A stretch of DNA of 64,000 bases. It comes from Erythrobacter sp. 3-20A1M. Its GTDB lineage: Bacteria > Pseudomonadota > Alphaproteobacteria > Sphingomonadales > Sphingomonadaceae. The first letter of the stretch is position 1. Each line of letters opens with the position of its first letter. Positions 8,721 to 17,612 of the stretch are shown piece after piece. The stretch covers positions 3,006,001-3,070,000 of the forward strand of contig NZ_CP045200.1 in assembly GCF_018636735.1 (NCBI RefSeq), written 5' to 3'. Below the pieces are notes generated by a model. It was not told where the DNA came from and made no database searches. It saw nothing but the letters and a program-made list of their open reading frames with translations. The translations under genes and the position numbers were made by a program.

Positions 8721-9584
8721 ATGACCATTCTCGTAACCGGCGCCACCGGCAATGTGGGCGGCAATGTCGTCGATCAGTTGGTAAAGCGCGGCGCAGACGT
8801 TCGGGCGCTCGTCCGCGATCCGTCCAAGGCCGAACTGCCCGACGCCGTCGAAGTCGTCCGTGGCGACATGCTCGACGTCGACTCGTTGAGATCAGCAATG
8901 TCCGGCATATCGACCCTGTTCCTGCTGAACGGGGTGGTCGCGGACGAATTCACCCAAGCGCTGATCACCCTGAACGTCGCACGCGAAACCGGCGTGAAGC
9001 GGGTGGTCTATCTGTCTGTGATCCACAGCGATGTGTACGTCAACGTACCCCATTTCGCCGGCAAGTTCGGGGTCGAGCGGATGATCGACGCGATGGGGTT
9101 CGAAGCGACGATCCTGCGCCCGGCATATTACATGGATAACAAGATCACGATCCGCGACATCGTGCGCGAACATGGCGTCTATCCGATGCCGATCGGGGAC
9201 AAGGGTCTCGCCATGATCGATGTGCGCGACATCGGTGAAATCGCGGGGATCGAACTGATCCGCCGTGATAATTCGGCCGAGCCTCTGCCGACCACGCGGA
9301 TGAATCTGGTCGGCCCCGACACGCTGACAGGTGCCGAAGCCGCTGCGATCTGGTCCGATGTACTGGGTCGCACGATCGTCTTTCCAGGCAACGATACCGC
9401 CGGTTTCGAGCGGAATATGCGGCAGGCGATGCCCAGTTGGATGGCGTACGACATGCGCCAGATGGCCGACCGATTCCAGACCGACGGCATGATCCCCGAG
9501 CCCGGCGATGTCGCCCGTCTGACCGACATTTTGGGCCGCCCCTTACGCACCTATCGCGACCATGTCGCGCAGATCGCAGCCTGA
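8721..9584 (+). CDS. NmrA-like / SDR family NAD(P)-binding oxidoreductase
   Basis: A 287-residue atypical short-chain dehydrogenase. The N terminus has the dinucleotide motif TGATGNVGG, followed by the RALVRDP cofactor-selecting strand. Further motifs are VVYLSVIHSD, then PHFAGKFGVERMID and LRPAYYMDN, typical of NmrA/quinone-reductase-2-like proteins. I used the ATG three codons after an upstream GTG because the ribosome site AAAGGAG sits 8 bases before it. It is probably a cytoplasmic NADPH sensor or reductase of unknown substrate, controlled by the divergent LysR gene. The next gene starts 35 bases downstream. Confidence 0.85.
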   Translation: MTILVTGATGNVGGNVVDQLVKRGADVRALVRDPSKAELPDAVEVVRGDMLDVDSLRSAMSGISTLFLLNGVVADEFTQALITLNVARETGVKRVVYLSVIHSDVYVNVPHFAGKFGVERMIDAMGFEATILRPAYYMDNKITIRDIVREHGVYPMPIGDKGLAMIDVRDIGEIAGIELIRRDNSAEPLPTTRMNLVGPDTLTGAEAAAIWSDVLGRTIVFPGNDTAGFERNMRQAMPSWMAYDMRQMADRFQTDGMIPEPGDVARLTDILGRPLRTYRDHVAQIAA

Positions 9585-9619
9585 TCCGCTAACTCTCTCT
9601 TCGAACAAGGAACGACACC

Positions 9620-10093
9620 ATGATCTATTCTACCGCGACCGTGCCGGTGAATCCGCAAGGACAGACCAAGCTTACCCGCGAGCAGGTGTGGAAAGGCCTC
9701 GAAGCCAAAGCGCGCGATGCCCGGCTTTTCCTGCCGCCCGGTCTTTGCACGCGGTGCGACGTCACCGAGGAAAGCTCCTCCCATTTCGTGCGCGAGGCGA
9801 CGATCGGCGGGCAGGATTTGCGGGAGATCATCGTGCTCGAGCCCGCGCGCAAGGTGACCTTCTTTCAGGCCACAGGCCCACGCGAAGGTGCGATCGTCAA
9901 CGAACTGTTCGAGGACGATGCCGGTGCACTTCAGCTGCGGTTCTACTGCTATCTCGGATTGCGGGGCAAAGCGCCCGGCGGCCTGGAGGAACAGGCCGAA
10001 CAGGCGCAGTTCGACAGCGAGGAAGGATATAAGGCCGCGCTGCTGTCGACTCTGGAGCGGACGCGCGAACTTGTCGACGAGGGTCTGATTTGA
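9620..10093 (+). CDS. AtaL-like (DUF1857, SRPBCC fold) protein
   Basis: A 157-residue cytoplasmic protein. The layout (VNPQGQTKLTREQVWKGLEA, RDARLFLPPG, REIIVLEPARKVTFF and a C-terminal helix with DSEEGYKAALLSTLERTREL) resembles the AtaL/DUF1857 branch of the START-like fold, which includes proteins linked to small aromatic or polyketide substrates. Ribosome site AAGGAA. It follows the NmrA-like gene on the same strand, suggesting one operon. The reaction is unknown. Confidence 0.7.
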   Translation: MIYSTATVPVNPQGQTKLTREQVWKGLEAKARDARLFLPPGLCTRCDVTEESSSHFVREATIGGQDLREIIVLEPARKVTFFQATGPREGAIVNELFEDDAGALQLRFYCYLGLRGKAPGGLEEQAEQAQFDSEEGYKAALLSTLERTRELVDEGLI

Positions 10094-10152
10094 TCGAGCG
10101 CGCTGGGAGCGACCACCAGCCGCTCCCGGCGTGCAAACTTGCTCGCGAACGA

Positions 10153-11031
10153 TCAGCTGTCCTCGACCGACGTCCCTGGTTCCTTCCCAAGCGGGACCAC
10201 TTCCTTGAAGGTATGGGTGATATAGGGGAACGGGATTTCGATCCCGGCTTCGTCCAGCGTGTCCTTGATCCGCAGCACGACCTCGTTCTGAACCTCGAAC
10301 AGACTGTTTTCCTTGGTGTCGATCCACCAGCGGACGAGGAAGTCGATCGAGCTGGCGCCGAATTCGCGGATATAGACATCGTAGCCGCGTTCGGGGTCGA
10401 TGCCCGACACAGCGCCGACGGCCTGCGTAATGAGCTCGCGCGCCTGCCTCAGGTCGGTATCGTAGGACACCCCGACCATGATCTGAAAACGGCGGAAGGG
10501 GCGGTCGCTGTAGATCTTCACCGGGTTCTTGAAGATCGTCGAATTAGGGACGATCGTCAGCTCGCCGGAAAACTGCCGGATATGGGTTTCGCGCAGGGTG
10601 ATCTTCTCGACCGTCCCGTCGACCCCTTCCGCCTCGATGTAATCGCCCAGCTGCATCTTGTCGCGCAGCATGATGAGGACGCCGGCGAGGAAATTCTCGA
10701 AAATGTCCTGAAAGGCAAAGCCGATCGCGACCGCGCCCACCCCCAGGCCCGCGACCGCACCGCCGAACGTGAAATCGGGAACGATGATCGTCATCACCAG
10801 CAGGATGCCGACGATCCAGACGACCACTTTGGTCAGGGTCTGCGCGAGCTGGCGCAAGTCCTCGCGAATATGCGCCTTATTGGTCAGCTTGTGTGCGATA
10901 CCCACCATGATACGCGAGACGATCGAGGTCAAAATGATGACGATCACGGCAATGGCGATATTGGGAAGCAGTTCGACGGCACCTTTGGCCATGCCCTGCA
11001 ACTCGTTCTGAAGAACGTTCAGATAGTTCAC
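10153..11031 (-). CDS. MscS-family small-conductance mechanosensitive channel
   Basis: A 292-residue inner-membrane channel. Three transmembrane segments fall at about 18-40, 65-88 and 95-125, the last carrying the glycine/alanine-rich pore helix (VAGLGVGAVAIGFAFQDIFE). The cytoplasmic MscS beta domain (LGDYIEAEGVDGTVEKITLR, VPNSTIFKNPV) and alpha-beta domain follow. It acts as an emergency release valve on hypo-osmotic shock. A closely related paralogue lies directly upstream on the same strand, about 100 bases away. Confidence 0.93.
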   Translation of the reverse strand: MNYLNVLQNELQGMAKGAVELLPNIAIAVIVIILTSIVSRIMVGIAHKLTNKAHIREDLRQLAQTLTKVVVWIVGILLVMTIIVPDFTFGGAVAGLGVGAVAIGFAFQDIFENFLAGVLIMLRDKMQLGDYIEAEGVDGTVEKITLRETHIRQFSGELTIVPNSTIFKNPVKIYSDRPFRRFQIMVGVSYDTDLRQARELITQAVGAVSGIDPERGYDVYIREFGASSIDFLVRWWIDTKENSLFEVQNEVVLRIKDTLDEAGIEIPFPYITHTFKEVVPLGKEPGTSVEDS

Positions 11032-11134
11032 GAAACCAATTATCCTGTTTCAGCTCTGTCTGGGATCGAAGGTGACGTAGGGAAGGGGGCCAGGCTTCTC
11101 AACCCGGCCCTTTGCCACACGCCGGCGCTGGCGA

Positions 11135-12052
11135 TCAGGCGCTAGGGTTCGCCTCGCCCACCTTCTCGCCCAGCGGTACCCGCTCCTTGAAGGTGTGGGT
11201 GATGTAGGGGAAGGGAATCTCGATACCCGCATCGTCCAGCGCCCGTTTGATGGCGCGCACGACCTTGTCCTTGCTTTCCCACATATTGCGGGGGGTGGAG
11301 CCGGCCCACCAGCGCACATTGAAGTCGATCGAACTGGAATTGAATTCCTGCGCGAACACATCGACGCCCTTCTCGACGTCGATGCCTTCGACGCTTTCGA
11401 CCGCCTTGCGGATCACGTCCGCCGCATGATCCAGATCGGTGTCGTAGGACACGCCAGCCACCACTTCATGGCGGCGCTTCACCTCGTCGGTCAGGATTTC
11501 GACCGGGTTCTTGAACAGTATCGAATTGGGAACGAGGGTCACCTCTCCCGACAGCTTGCGCACATGCGTTTCGCGCAAGGTTATATGTTCGACCTTACCG
11601 ATGATGCCTTCGCACTGGATCACGTCGCCGATCCGCATCTTCTCGCGCACCATGATCAGAACGCCCGCCAGGAAATTCTCGAAAATGTCCTGGAAGGCGA
11701 AACCGATCGCGACTGCACCGATGCCGAGGCCGGCGACGAGGCTGGCGGGAGTGAGGCTGGGGATGACAACGATAGCCGCAATCATCAGGCCGACGATCCA
11801 AATCGCCAGCTTCACAACCGTTTCGACCAACGCCTGCAGGCTGGGGCGCATCTTGGTGCGCCCGGTCACCCGGTCGGCGATCTTGACCGCCATTCGCGCA
11901 ACTGCCCAAGTGATTACGAGGATCACCAGTGCGATGGCGATGCTTGGCAACGCCTTTATCAGCTGCTGGCCCATATCGACCAGTTGGTGGTTGAGCGTAC
12001 CGACCGGATCGACCGTGTCGGGTGTAGGCGTCGGCGAAGGCGCGGCTAGCAT
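11135..12052 (-). CDS. MscS-family mechanosensitive channel (paralogue)
   Basis: A 305-residue MscS channel sharing the pore segment (GLGIGAVAIGFAFQDIFENF), the VPNSILFKNPVEI beta domain and the C-terminal PFPYITHTFKERVPLG with the next gene downstream, so the pair probably arose by duplication. The chosen ATG (MLAAPSPTPTPDTVDP) has ribosome site AAAGGGGA. An in-frame upstream extension of 53 codons is arginine-rich and unlike the family. Three membrane helices precede the cytoplasmic vestibule. Confidence 0.93.
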   Translation of the reverse strand: MLAAPSPTPTPDTVDPVGTLNHQLVDMGQQLIKALPSIAIALVILVITWAVARMAVKIADRVTGRTKMRPSLQALVETVVKLAIWIVGLMIAAIVVIPSLTPASLVAGLGIGAVAIGFAFQDIFENFLAGVLIMVREKMRIGDVIQCEGIIGKVEHITLRETHVRKLSGEVTLVPNSILFKNPVEILTDEVKRRHEVVAGVSYDTDLDHAADVIRKAVESVEGIDVEKGVDVFAQEFNSSSIDFNVRWWAGSTPRNMWESKDKVVRAIKRALDDAGIEIPFPYITHTFKERVPLGEKVGEANPSA

Positions 12053-12123
12053 ATGTTCCCCTTTGTTACGGAGAAATATGCATGAGCGATGGGCCAGGTT
12101 CCCGCGGAACTCCGCCGGTTTTT

Positions 12124-12705
12124 CTAATGCTCGGCCTTTGCCTCGTGCTCCGCGCGCGCGATTTCGTGCAGCCAATCGGCATGACGAGGAGCCTTCTTGG
12201 TTTCGCTCCATTCCTCCAGCATCGGCATCGCCACGCGCTTCAGCTCGGCATACTGTTCATCCGTACCGATATCGGCGGCAAGTTCTACGCGGTGGCCGTT
12301 GGGATCGAAGAAGTAGATCGACTTGAAGATGCCGTGATGCGTCGGGCCGATCACGTCGATGCCGAGGCTTTCGACATGGTCCTTCGCCGCGAGCAATTCG
12401 TCCTCGGAATGAACCCGGAACGCGAGGTGCTGGACCCATTTGGGCGTATTCTCGTCGCGGCCCATGCCCTTCTGGTTGGGTAGCTCGAAAAAGGCGAGGA
12501 TGTTGCCGTTACCCGCATCGAGGAAGACGTGCATGTACGGGTCGTACTCCCCTGTCGAGGGAACGTGATCTTCGGAGAAGGCGCTGACATAATCCATGCC
12601 GAGCACCTTCTCGTACCATTCGACGGTCTCTTTGGCGTCCTTGCAGCGATAAGCAGCGTGATGGACGCCGCCTAGCTTCACCGGATGGTTGGACTGATCG
12701 GTCAT
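12124..12705 (-). CDS. VOC-family (glyoxalase/dioxygenase fold) protein
   Basis: A 193-residue protein of the vicinal-oxygen-chelate superfamily. It starts [20 protein letters not shown] (first metal-ligand histidine), contains [20 protein letters not shown] (second histidine) and [12 protein letters not shown] (glutamate ligand), so all three metal positions are present. Its ATG overlaps the stop of the 4-hydroxyphenylpyruvate dioxygenase gene by four bases (ATGA), which implies co-translation and a role in or near tyrosine breakdown. The substrate cannot be read from the sequence. Confidence 0.8.
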   Translation of the reverse strand: MTDQSNHPVKLGGVHHAAYRCKDAKETVEWYEKVLGMDYVSAFSEDHVPSTGEYDPYMHVFLDAGNGNILAFFELPNQKGMGRDENTPKWVQHLAFRVHSEDELLAAKDHVESLGIDVIGPTHHGIFKSIYFFDPNGHRVELAADIGTDEQYAELKRVAMPMLEEWSETKKAPRHADWLHEIARAEHEAKAEH

Positions 12706-13826
12706 TCCGCGGGCTCCTTCTCGACAGACTTCGCGTCTTCGGCATTCAGAACACCGCGGCGGATCTGGTCGCGCTCCATGCTTTCGAACAGCGCCTTGAA
12801 GTTACCTTCGCCAAACCCCTCGTCGCCCTTGCGCTGGATGAATTCGAAGAAGACCGGCCCGACCTGCGCTTCGGCGAAAATCTGCAGCAGCAGGCGGGGG
12901 CTGCCGCCCTCCGTGGTGCCGTCGAGCAGGATCCCGCGCGGCTTCAACTCATCGACCGGTTCACCATGCTCCGGCAGGCGCTCTGGCAGCATCTCGTAAT
13001 AGGTTTCGGGCGGGGCAGTCATGAACGGCACCCCGAATTCCTTCAGCTTGTCCCATGCGGAAACGAGATCGTCGGTGATCAGCGCGATGTGCTGGATTCC
13101 CTCGCCGTTGAACTCGCGCAGGAATTCCTCGATCTGGCCGCCACCGCCCTTCGCTTCCTCGTTCAGCGGGATGCGGATCTTGCCGTCCGGGGCGGTGAGT
13201 GCCTTGGACGTAAGGCCGGTGTATTCACCCTTGATGTCGAAATAGCGGATCTCGCGGAAGTTGAAGAGCTTCTCGTAATAATCAGCCCAGAAGGACATGC
13301 GCCCACCGTAGACGTTGTGCGTCAGGTGATCGATCTTCTGGAAGCCGGCACCTTTCGGGTGCTTCTCGATGCCGGGAAGATATTCGAAATCAATGTCGTA
13401 GATCGACAGGTCGTTGTCGCCCGTCTTCCCTTCGTAGCGATCGACTAGATAGAGGATTGCTCCGCCGATACCGCGAATGGCGGGGAGGGAGAGCTCCATA
13501 GGTCCGGTTTCCACGTGCACCGGCTCGGCCCCCTGGTCCATCAGGTGGGCCCAGGCGGCGGCGGCGTCCTTTACGCGAAAGGCCATGCCACACGCGCTCG
13601 GCCCGTGTTCGCGGGCGAAATACCAGGCGGCACTGCGCGGCTCGTAATTCGCGACCAGGTTTATCTCGCCCTGGCGCCACAGCTGGACGTCCTTCGACCG
13701 GTGGTTTGCGACATGGGTGAACCCCATCGCTTCGAAGACCGGCTCCAGCACTCCCTTTTCGGGCGCGCAGAACTCGACGAATTCGAAGCCGTCGAGCCCG
13801 GCAGGATTTTCAAAAAGATCAGTCAT
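12702..13826 (-). CDS. hppD: 4-hydroxyphenylpyruvate dioxygenase
   Basis: A 374-residue Fe(II) dioxygenase converting 4-hydroxyphenylpyruvate to homogentisate in tyrosine catabolism. Two VOC modules: a degenerate N-terminal half and a catalytic C-terminal half with metal ligands H167 (KIDHLTHNV), H246 (GIQHIAL) and E328 ([10 protein letters not shown]), each six positions later than in the Pseudomonas enzyme. The conserved GILLDGT and RLLLQIF segments are present. It is the first gene of a two-gene unit with the VOC protein, and an inverted repeat sits just upstream of its start. Confidence 0.96.
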   Translation of the reverse strand: MTDLFENPAGLDGFEFVEFCAPEKGVLEPVFEAMGFTHVANHRSKDVQLWRQGEINLVANYEPRSAAWYFAREHGPSACGMAFRVKDAAAAWAHLMDQGAEPVHVETGPMELSLPAIRGIGGAILYLVDRYEGKTGDNDLSIYDIDFEYLPGIEKHPKGAGFQKIDHLTHNVYGGRMSFWADYYEKLFNFREIRYFDIKGEYTGLTSKALTAPDGKIRIPLNEEAKGGGGQIEEFLREFNGEGIQHIALITDDLVSAWDKLKEFGVPFMTAPPETYYEMLPERLPEHGEPVDELKPRGILLDGTTEGGSPRLLLQIFAEAQVGPVFFEFIQRKGDEGFGEGNFKALFESMERDQIRRGVLNAEDAKSVEKEPAE

Positions 13827-13844
13827 GCGGAGGGCTCCTGCGAA

Positions 13845-13866
13845 TTTGGTTTCAATAGAAACTAAA
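13845..13866. promoter_or_regulatory. Operator-like inverted repeat upstream of hppD
   Basis: TTTGGTTTC-AATA-GAAACTAAA has nine-base arms with one mismatch and a four-base spacer, starting 19 bases before the hppD ATG. The size and symmetry fit a dimeric repressor (MarR or similar) controlling the tyrosine-degradation unit. No regulator gene for it is seen in the window. Confidence 0.5.
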
Positions 13867-14010
13867 TACCGTTTCCGTCAGTGTTTGTCAAACGAGGGAA
13901 AGGAGGCGAAGGTCCACAAAGGGTGAGCGGCGTGCCTCCTTTGCTGCACCCTCCATCCGGCGCAAAATCTATCGGCCTCAACGATTTGCGCTTGATGCGA
14001 AAGGCCGGTT

Positions 14011-14346
14011 GTGATTCTATCGTTTCCGATGACGCGCGAAGGGCACAAACTCGCATTGCCGCGAGAACAATTTACGCAGGGGCTGGCTCTTGTCGTGCTG
14101 CTGGCGCTTGCCGGCCTGTCCCTGATGGGGCCGGACGGCGTGCTGGCATGGGGCGAAAATGCCCGGCTGCTGGATCAGCGCAAGGCCCGGATCGAAGCCC
14201 TGGAGGAACGGCGTAGCGAGCTGCAGAGCCAGGTTGCCGCGCTCGATCCCGATCATGCGGACCCCGACATGGTGAGCGAGCTTCTGCGCAAGAATCTCAA
14301 TGTCGTGCGTCCCGACGAAGTGATTCTTCCGATCACCAATCCCTGA
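14011..14346 (+). CDS. FtsB/DivIC-like septum formation initiator
   Basis: A 111-residue bitopic membrane protein: a short basic cytoplasmic tail, one membrane helix (GLALVVLLALAGLSLMG), then a coiled coil (LLDQRKARIEALEERRSELQ) and a C-terminal ELLRKNLNVVRPDEVIL segment typical of the FtsB family next to pdhA in alphaproteobacteria. It would act in the divisome with FtsL and FtsQ. Start is uncertain: this GTG has AAAGG six bases upstream, while an ATG at 14029 has no visible ribosome site. Confidence 0.82.
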   Translation: MILSFPMTREGHKLALPREQFTQGLALVVLLALAGLSLMGPDGVLAWGENARLLDQRKARIEALEERRSELQSQVAALDPDHADPDMVSELLRKNLNVVRPDEVILPITNP

Positions 14347-14349
14347 CAT

Positions 14350-14361
14350 GCATAGCTATGC
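14350..14361. promoter_or_regulatory. Perfect 12-base palindrome between ftsB-like gene and pdhA
   Basis: GCATAGCTATGC is perfectly self-complementary, begins 4 bases after the ftsB-like stop and lies about 100 bases before pdhA. It could be an operator for the pyruvate dehydrogenase genes or part of a transcript-end structure. No T-run follows it. Function unknown. Confidence 0.3.
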
Positions 14362-14462
14362 GGACCCGGGTGGCCCTTTCGGGCGTTGCACCGGCACGCG
14401 TGGGATGATTATAGCGTCGGCCACGCATAGATTAGCCTTCCGTAGCGTTTGAGAGGTCTCCC

Positions 14463-15548
14463 TTGGCAAAATCCCCTTCCGCGAAGTCCGCCCCGAAGAA
14501 CAAGGCGGCCACGCCGGAACAGGATGAGGATTTCGCCCTGCATTCCTTGCAGGAGACGCTCGAGAAGGACCCGTCCTTCGACGCCAACGATGATCAGATG
14601 CTCCATTTCTACGAGCAGATGCTGCTTATCCGCCGGTTCGAGGAACGCGCAGGCCAGCTTTACGGCCTCGGCCTCATCGGCGGGTTCTGCCATCTCTACA
14701 TCGGCCAGGAAGCGGTCGCGATCGGCATGCAGAGCGCGCTGGACGGGGACAAGGACAGCGTGATCACCGGCTATCGCGACCACGGGCACATGCTCGCCTA
14801 CGGCCTCGATCCGAAGGTCATCATGGCCGAACTGACCGGTCGCGAGGCGGGCATTTCCAAGGGGAAGGGCGGCTCGATGCACATGTTCAGCACCGAGCAC
14901 AAATTCTACGGCGGGCACGGCATCGTCGGCGCGCAGGTGCCGCTCGGCGCAGGACTCGCCTTCGCGCACAAGTACAACGAGGACGGCGGCGTGACGCTGG
15001 CCTATTTCGGCGACGGCGCTGCGAACCAGGGCCAGGTGTACGAGGCGTTCAACATGGCCAGCCTGTGGAAGCTGCCGATCGTGTTCGTCGTGGAGGACAA
15101 CCAGTACGCGATGGGCACTGCCAGCAAGCGGTCGAGCGCGGAAACCCACTTCCACCGCCGCGGCACCGCGTTCCGCATTCCGGGCATGGAAGTCGACGGG
15201 ATGGACGTGCTGCAGGTGCGCAAGGCGGCGGAGATCGCGCTGGAATACGTTCGCGGCGGCAACGGCCCGGTGCTGATCGAGTGCAACACCTACCGCTATC
15301 GCGGCCACTCGATGTCCGACCCCGCGAAGTATCGTACGCGCGAGGAAGTGCAGGACCAGAAGGATCACCATGACCCGATCGAGCGACTGAAGAAGGCGCT
15401 GATCGAGAAGGGCAAGAGCGAGGACGATTTGAAGGCGATCGACAAGCGCATCCGCGCGCAGGTTTCGGAAGCGGCGGACTTCGCCGAGAATTCGCCAGAG
15501 CCGGAGCCGAGCGAACTCTACACCGATGTTCTGGTGGAGGAGTATTGA
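14463..15548 (+). CDS. pdhA: Pyruvate dehydrogenase E1 component, alpha subunit
   Basis: A 361-residue thiamine-diphosphate enzyme subunit. The cofactor motif GDGAANQGQVYEAFN and the phosphorylation-loop-like YRYRGHSMSDP segment are clear. The N-terminal 35 residues are a lysine-, alanine- and proline-rich leader (SPSAKSAPKNKAATP). Start codon is TTG with GAGAGG upstream. It decarboxylates pyruvate and, with the beta subunit, transfers the acetyl group to lipoyl domains. Only three bases separate it from pdhB. Confidence 0.97.
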   Translation: MAKSPSAKSAPKNKAATPEQDEDFALHSLQETLEKDPSFDANDDQMLHFYEQMLLIRRFEERAGQLYGLGLIGGFCHLYIGQEAVAIGMQSALDGDKDSVITGYRDHGHMLAYGLDPKVIMAELTGREAGISKGKGGSMHMFSTEHKFYGGHGIVGAQVPLGAGLAFAHKYNEDGGVTLAYFGDGAANQGQVYEAFNMASLWKLPIVFVVEDNQYAMGTASKRSSAETHFHRRGTAFRIPGMEVDGMDVLQVRKAAEIALEYVRGGNGPVLIECNTYRYRGHSMSDPAKYRTREEVQDQKDHHDPIERLKKALIEKGKSEDDLKAIDKRIRAQVSEAADFAENSPEPEPSELYTDVLVEEY

Positions 15549-15551
15549 GCC

Positions 15552-16949
15552 ATGGCGATCGAACTCAAGATGCCCGCGCTTTCCCCCACCATGGAGGAGG
15601 GTACGCTCGCCAAGTGGCTGAAGCAGGAAGGCGACACGATCGAGGCGGGTGACATCATCGCCGAGATCGAAACCGACAAGGCAACGATGGAATTCGAGGC
15701 GGTCGACGAAGGCACGCTCGGCAAGATCCTGATCGCGGAAGGCACCGAGGGCGTAGCCGTCGGCACCGCCATCGCCACGCTGATCGGCGAAGGGGAGGAT
15801 GCCGATGCGGAGCCCGAATCCGCCCCGACGCCGTCGGAAGAGAAGTCCGACGACGAGCCGGCGAAGTCCAAGGAGAAGGCCGAAACCTCCGAAGGCGGTG
15901 CCGAAAGTCTGAAATCTGACGCGAAGGCTAAAACCGATCCCGAAATTCCCGCCGGGACAAACATGGCGAAGATCACGGTGCGCGAGGCGCTGCGCGATGC
16001 CATGGCCGAGGAAATGCGCCGCGACGAGCGCGTCTTCGTGATGGGCGAGGAAGTCGCCGAGTATCAGGGTGCGTACAAGGTCACGCAGGGACTGCTGGAG
16101 GAATTCGGCGACAAGCGCGTGATCGACACGCCGATCACCGAATACGGGTTTGCCGGGATCGGCACCGGTGCCGCGATGGGCGGGCTGCGGCCGGTGGTCG
16201 AATTCATGACCTTCAACTTCGCGATGCAGGCGATCGACCACATCGTGAACTCGGCGGCGAAGACCAATTACATGTCGGGCGGGCAGATGCGCTGTCCGGT
16301 CGTGTTCCGCGGACCGAACGGGGCCGCGAGCCGCGTCGGCGCGCAGCATAGCCAGAACTACGGGCCGTGGTACGCCAGCGTTCCCGGTCTGATCGTGATC
16401 GCGCCCTACGACGCGTCGGACGCGAAGGGTCTGCTCAAGGCGGCGATCCGGAGCGAGGACCCGGTGGTTTTCCTGGAAAACGAGCTGGTCTACGGTCGCA
16501 CCTTCGAACTGCCCGAACTCGACGACCATGTCCTGCCGATCGGCAAGGCGCGGATTGTGCGCGAGGGGTCGGACGTGACGATCGTGTCCTACTCGATCGC
16601 GGTCGGTCTGGCGCTGGAAGCGGCGGAGGAGCTGGCCGAGGCCGGGATCGACGCGGAAGTGATCGACCTGCGCACCCTGCGCCCGCTCGACACCGAGACG
16701 GTGCTGGAGAGCCTTGCCAAGACCAACCGCCTGATTGTGGCGGAAGAGGGCTGGCCGACCTGCTCGATCGCGTCGGAAATCACGACGATCTGCATGGAGC
16801 AGGGCTTCGACCACCTCGATGCGCCGGTGCTGCGCGTGACCAATGCGGACGTGCCGTTGCCCTATGCCGCGAACCTCGAGCAGATGGCGCTGGTCGACAC
16901 CGCCTCCATCGTGAAGGCCGCGAAGAAGGTCTGCTACGTCGAGGACTGA
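15552..16949 (+). CDS. pdhB: Pyruvate dehydrogenase E1 beta subunit with N-terminal lipoyl domain
   Basis: A 465-residue protein in three parts: a lipoyl domain (residues 1-78, lipoylation lysine K43 in ETDKATME), a charged alanine/proline/glutamate linker (about 85-135), and the E1 beta catalytic domain (from [41 protein letters not shown]). A lipoyl domain on E1 beta is known from alphaproteobacteria. The domain closely matches that of PdhC (positions 50342-51688). The E2 and E3 genes lie over 30 kb away. Confidence 0.97.
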   Translation: MAIELKMPALSPTMEEGTLAKWLKQEGDTIEAGDIIAEIETDKATMEFEAVDEGTLGKILIAEGTEGVAVGTAIATLIGEGEDADAEPESAPTPSEEKSDDEPAKSKEKAETSEGGAESLKSDAKAKTDPEIPAGTNMAKITVREALRDAMAEEMRRDERVFVMGEEVAEYQGAYKVTQGLLEEFGDKRVIDTPITEYGFAGIGTGAAMGGLRPVVEFMTFNFAMQAIDHIVNSAAKTNYMSGGQMRCPVVFRGPNGAASRVGAQHSQNYGPWYASVPGLIVIAPYDASDAKGLLKAAIRSEDPVVFLENELVYGRTFELPELDDHVLPIGKARIVREGSDVTIVSYSIAVGLALEAAEELAEAGIDAEVIDLRTLRPLDTETVLESLAKTNRLIVAEEGWPTCSIASEITTICMEQGFDHLDAPVLRVTNADVPLPYAANLEQMALVDTASIVKAAKKVCYVED

Positions 16950-16971
16950 GGACCTTCCGCCAGAGCAGAGG

Positions 16972-17583
16972 CTGGCGCTTTCCTACGCCCCTTCGGCACC
17001 GCGCGCCGTCGCGCTCGACCTGTTCGAGCTCGACCGCCGCCTGGCCAATGCGGTGCGGCAGGCGAGCGAGCCGATGACCGGGCAATTGCGCCTGGCGTGG
17101 TGGCGTGACCGGTTCGCCGAGGAGCCGGGCGCGTGGCCCGAGGGTGAGCCGTTGCTGGCCCGCCTCGCACTGTGGAACGGCGGCACGAGCCAGCTCGGCG
17201 CGATGGTCGATGGCTGGGAAGCCCTGCTCGTTGCCGATACGCTGACGCCGGACATCGCGCGAAGCTTTGCCGAAGGTCGCGGGCAAGGCTGGGCCGCGGT
17301 GGCACTGGCGCTGGGCGAGAAAGCGGCAGCACCTGCGGCCGCATCGGCGGGGACATGGTGGGCGCTCGCCGATCTCGCGCAGCATTGCGGTTCGGATGAA
17401 GACCGCAAGGTGGCTTTCGCACTCGCGCATGAATTGCCCGAGGCCCGTCCCCTGCCGCGCTCCCTACGCATGTTCGCGGTTCTCGCGACCATTGCCCGCC
17501 GAGCGATCCGGCTCCAGCGCTTAATGCTGGCACGTCCGGGCGATATGGCGGCGGCGATGCGGGTTGGCATTTTCGGGCGCTAG
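16972..17583 (+). CDS. Squalene/phytoene synthase-like protein without a standard start codon
   Basis: The frame gives LALSYAPSAPRAVALDLFEL, LANAVRQASEPMTGQLRLAW and WWRDRF, the opening of the NDUFAF6/phytoene-synthase-like family of small alphaproteobacterial proteins, ending at 17583. The family similarity begins before the first GTG (17053), but between the in-frame stop at 16912 and 17053 there is no ATG, GTG or TTG. I set the start at a CTG (16972) preceded by AGAGG; a shorter 176-residue product from 17053 would lose the first helix. The usual aspartate-rich DxxxD prenyl-binding motif is weak, so enzyme activity is doubtful. It follows pdhB directly. Confidence 0.65.
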   Translation: MALSYAPSAPRAVALDLFELDRRLANAVRQASEPMTGQLRLAWWRDRFAEEPGAWPEGEPLLARLALWNGGTSQLGAMVDGWEALLVADTLTPDIARSFAEGRGQGWAAVALALGEKAAAPAAASAGTWWALADLAQHCGSDEDRKVAFALAHELPEARPLPRSLRMFAVLATIARRAIRLQRLMLARPGDMAAAMRVGIFGR

Positions 17584-17612
17584 CGTAGAAATGCCGCGAA
17601 AGGGGGGCGGGC

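Noticed and set aside
11087-11110. Hairpin GGGCC...GGCCC between the two mscS genes
   Set aside because: The stem is short and interrupted, and no T-run follows on the minus strand, so I did not call a terminator.
14409-16814. Minus-strand open frame of 801 codons opposite pdhA and pdhB
   Set aside because: Shadow frame with biased, repeat-free composition; the plus-strand genes carry the cofactor motifs.
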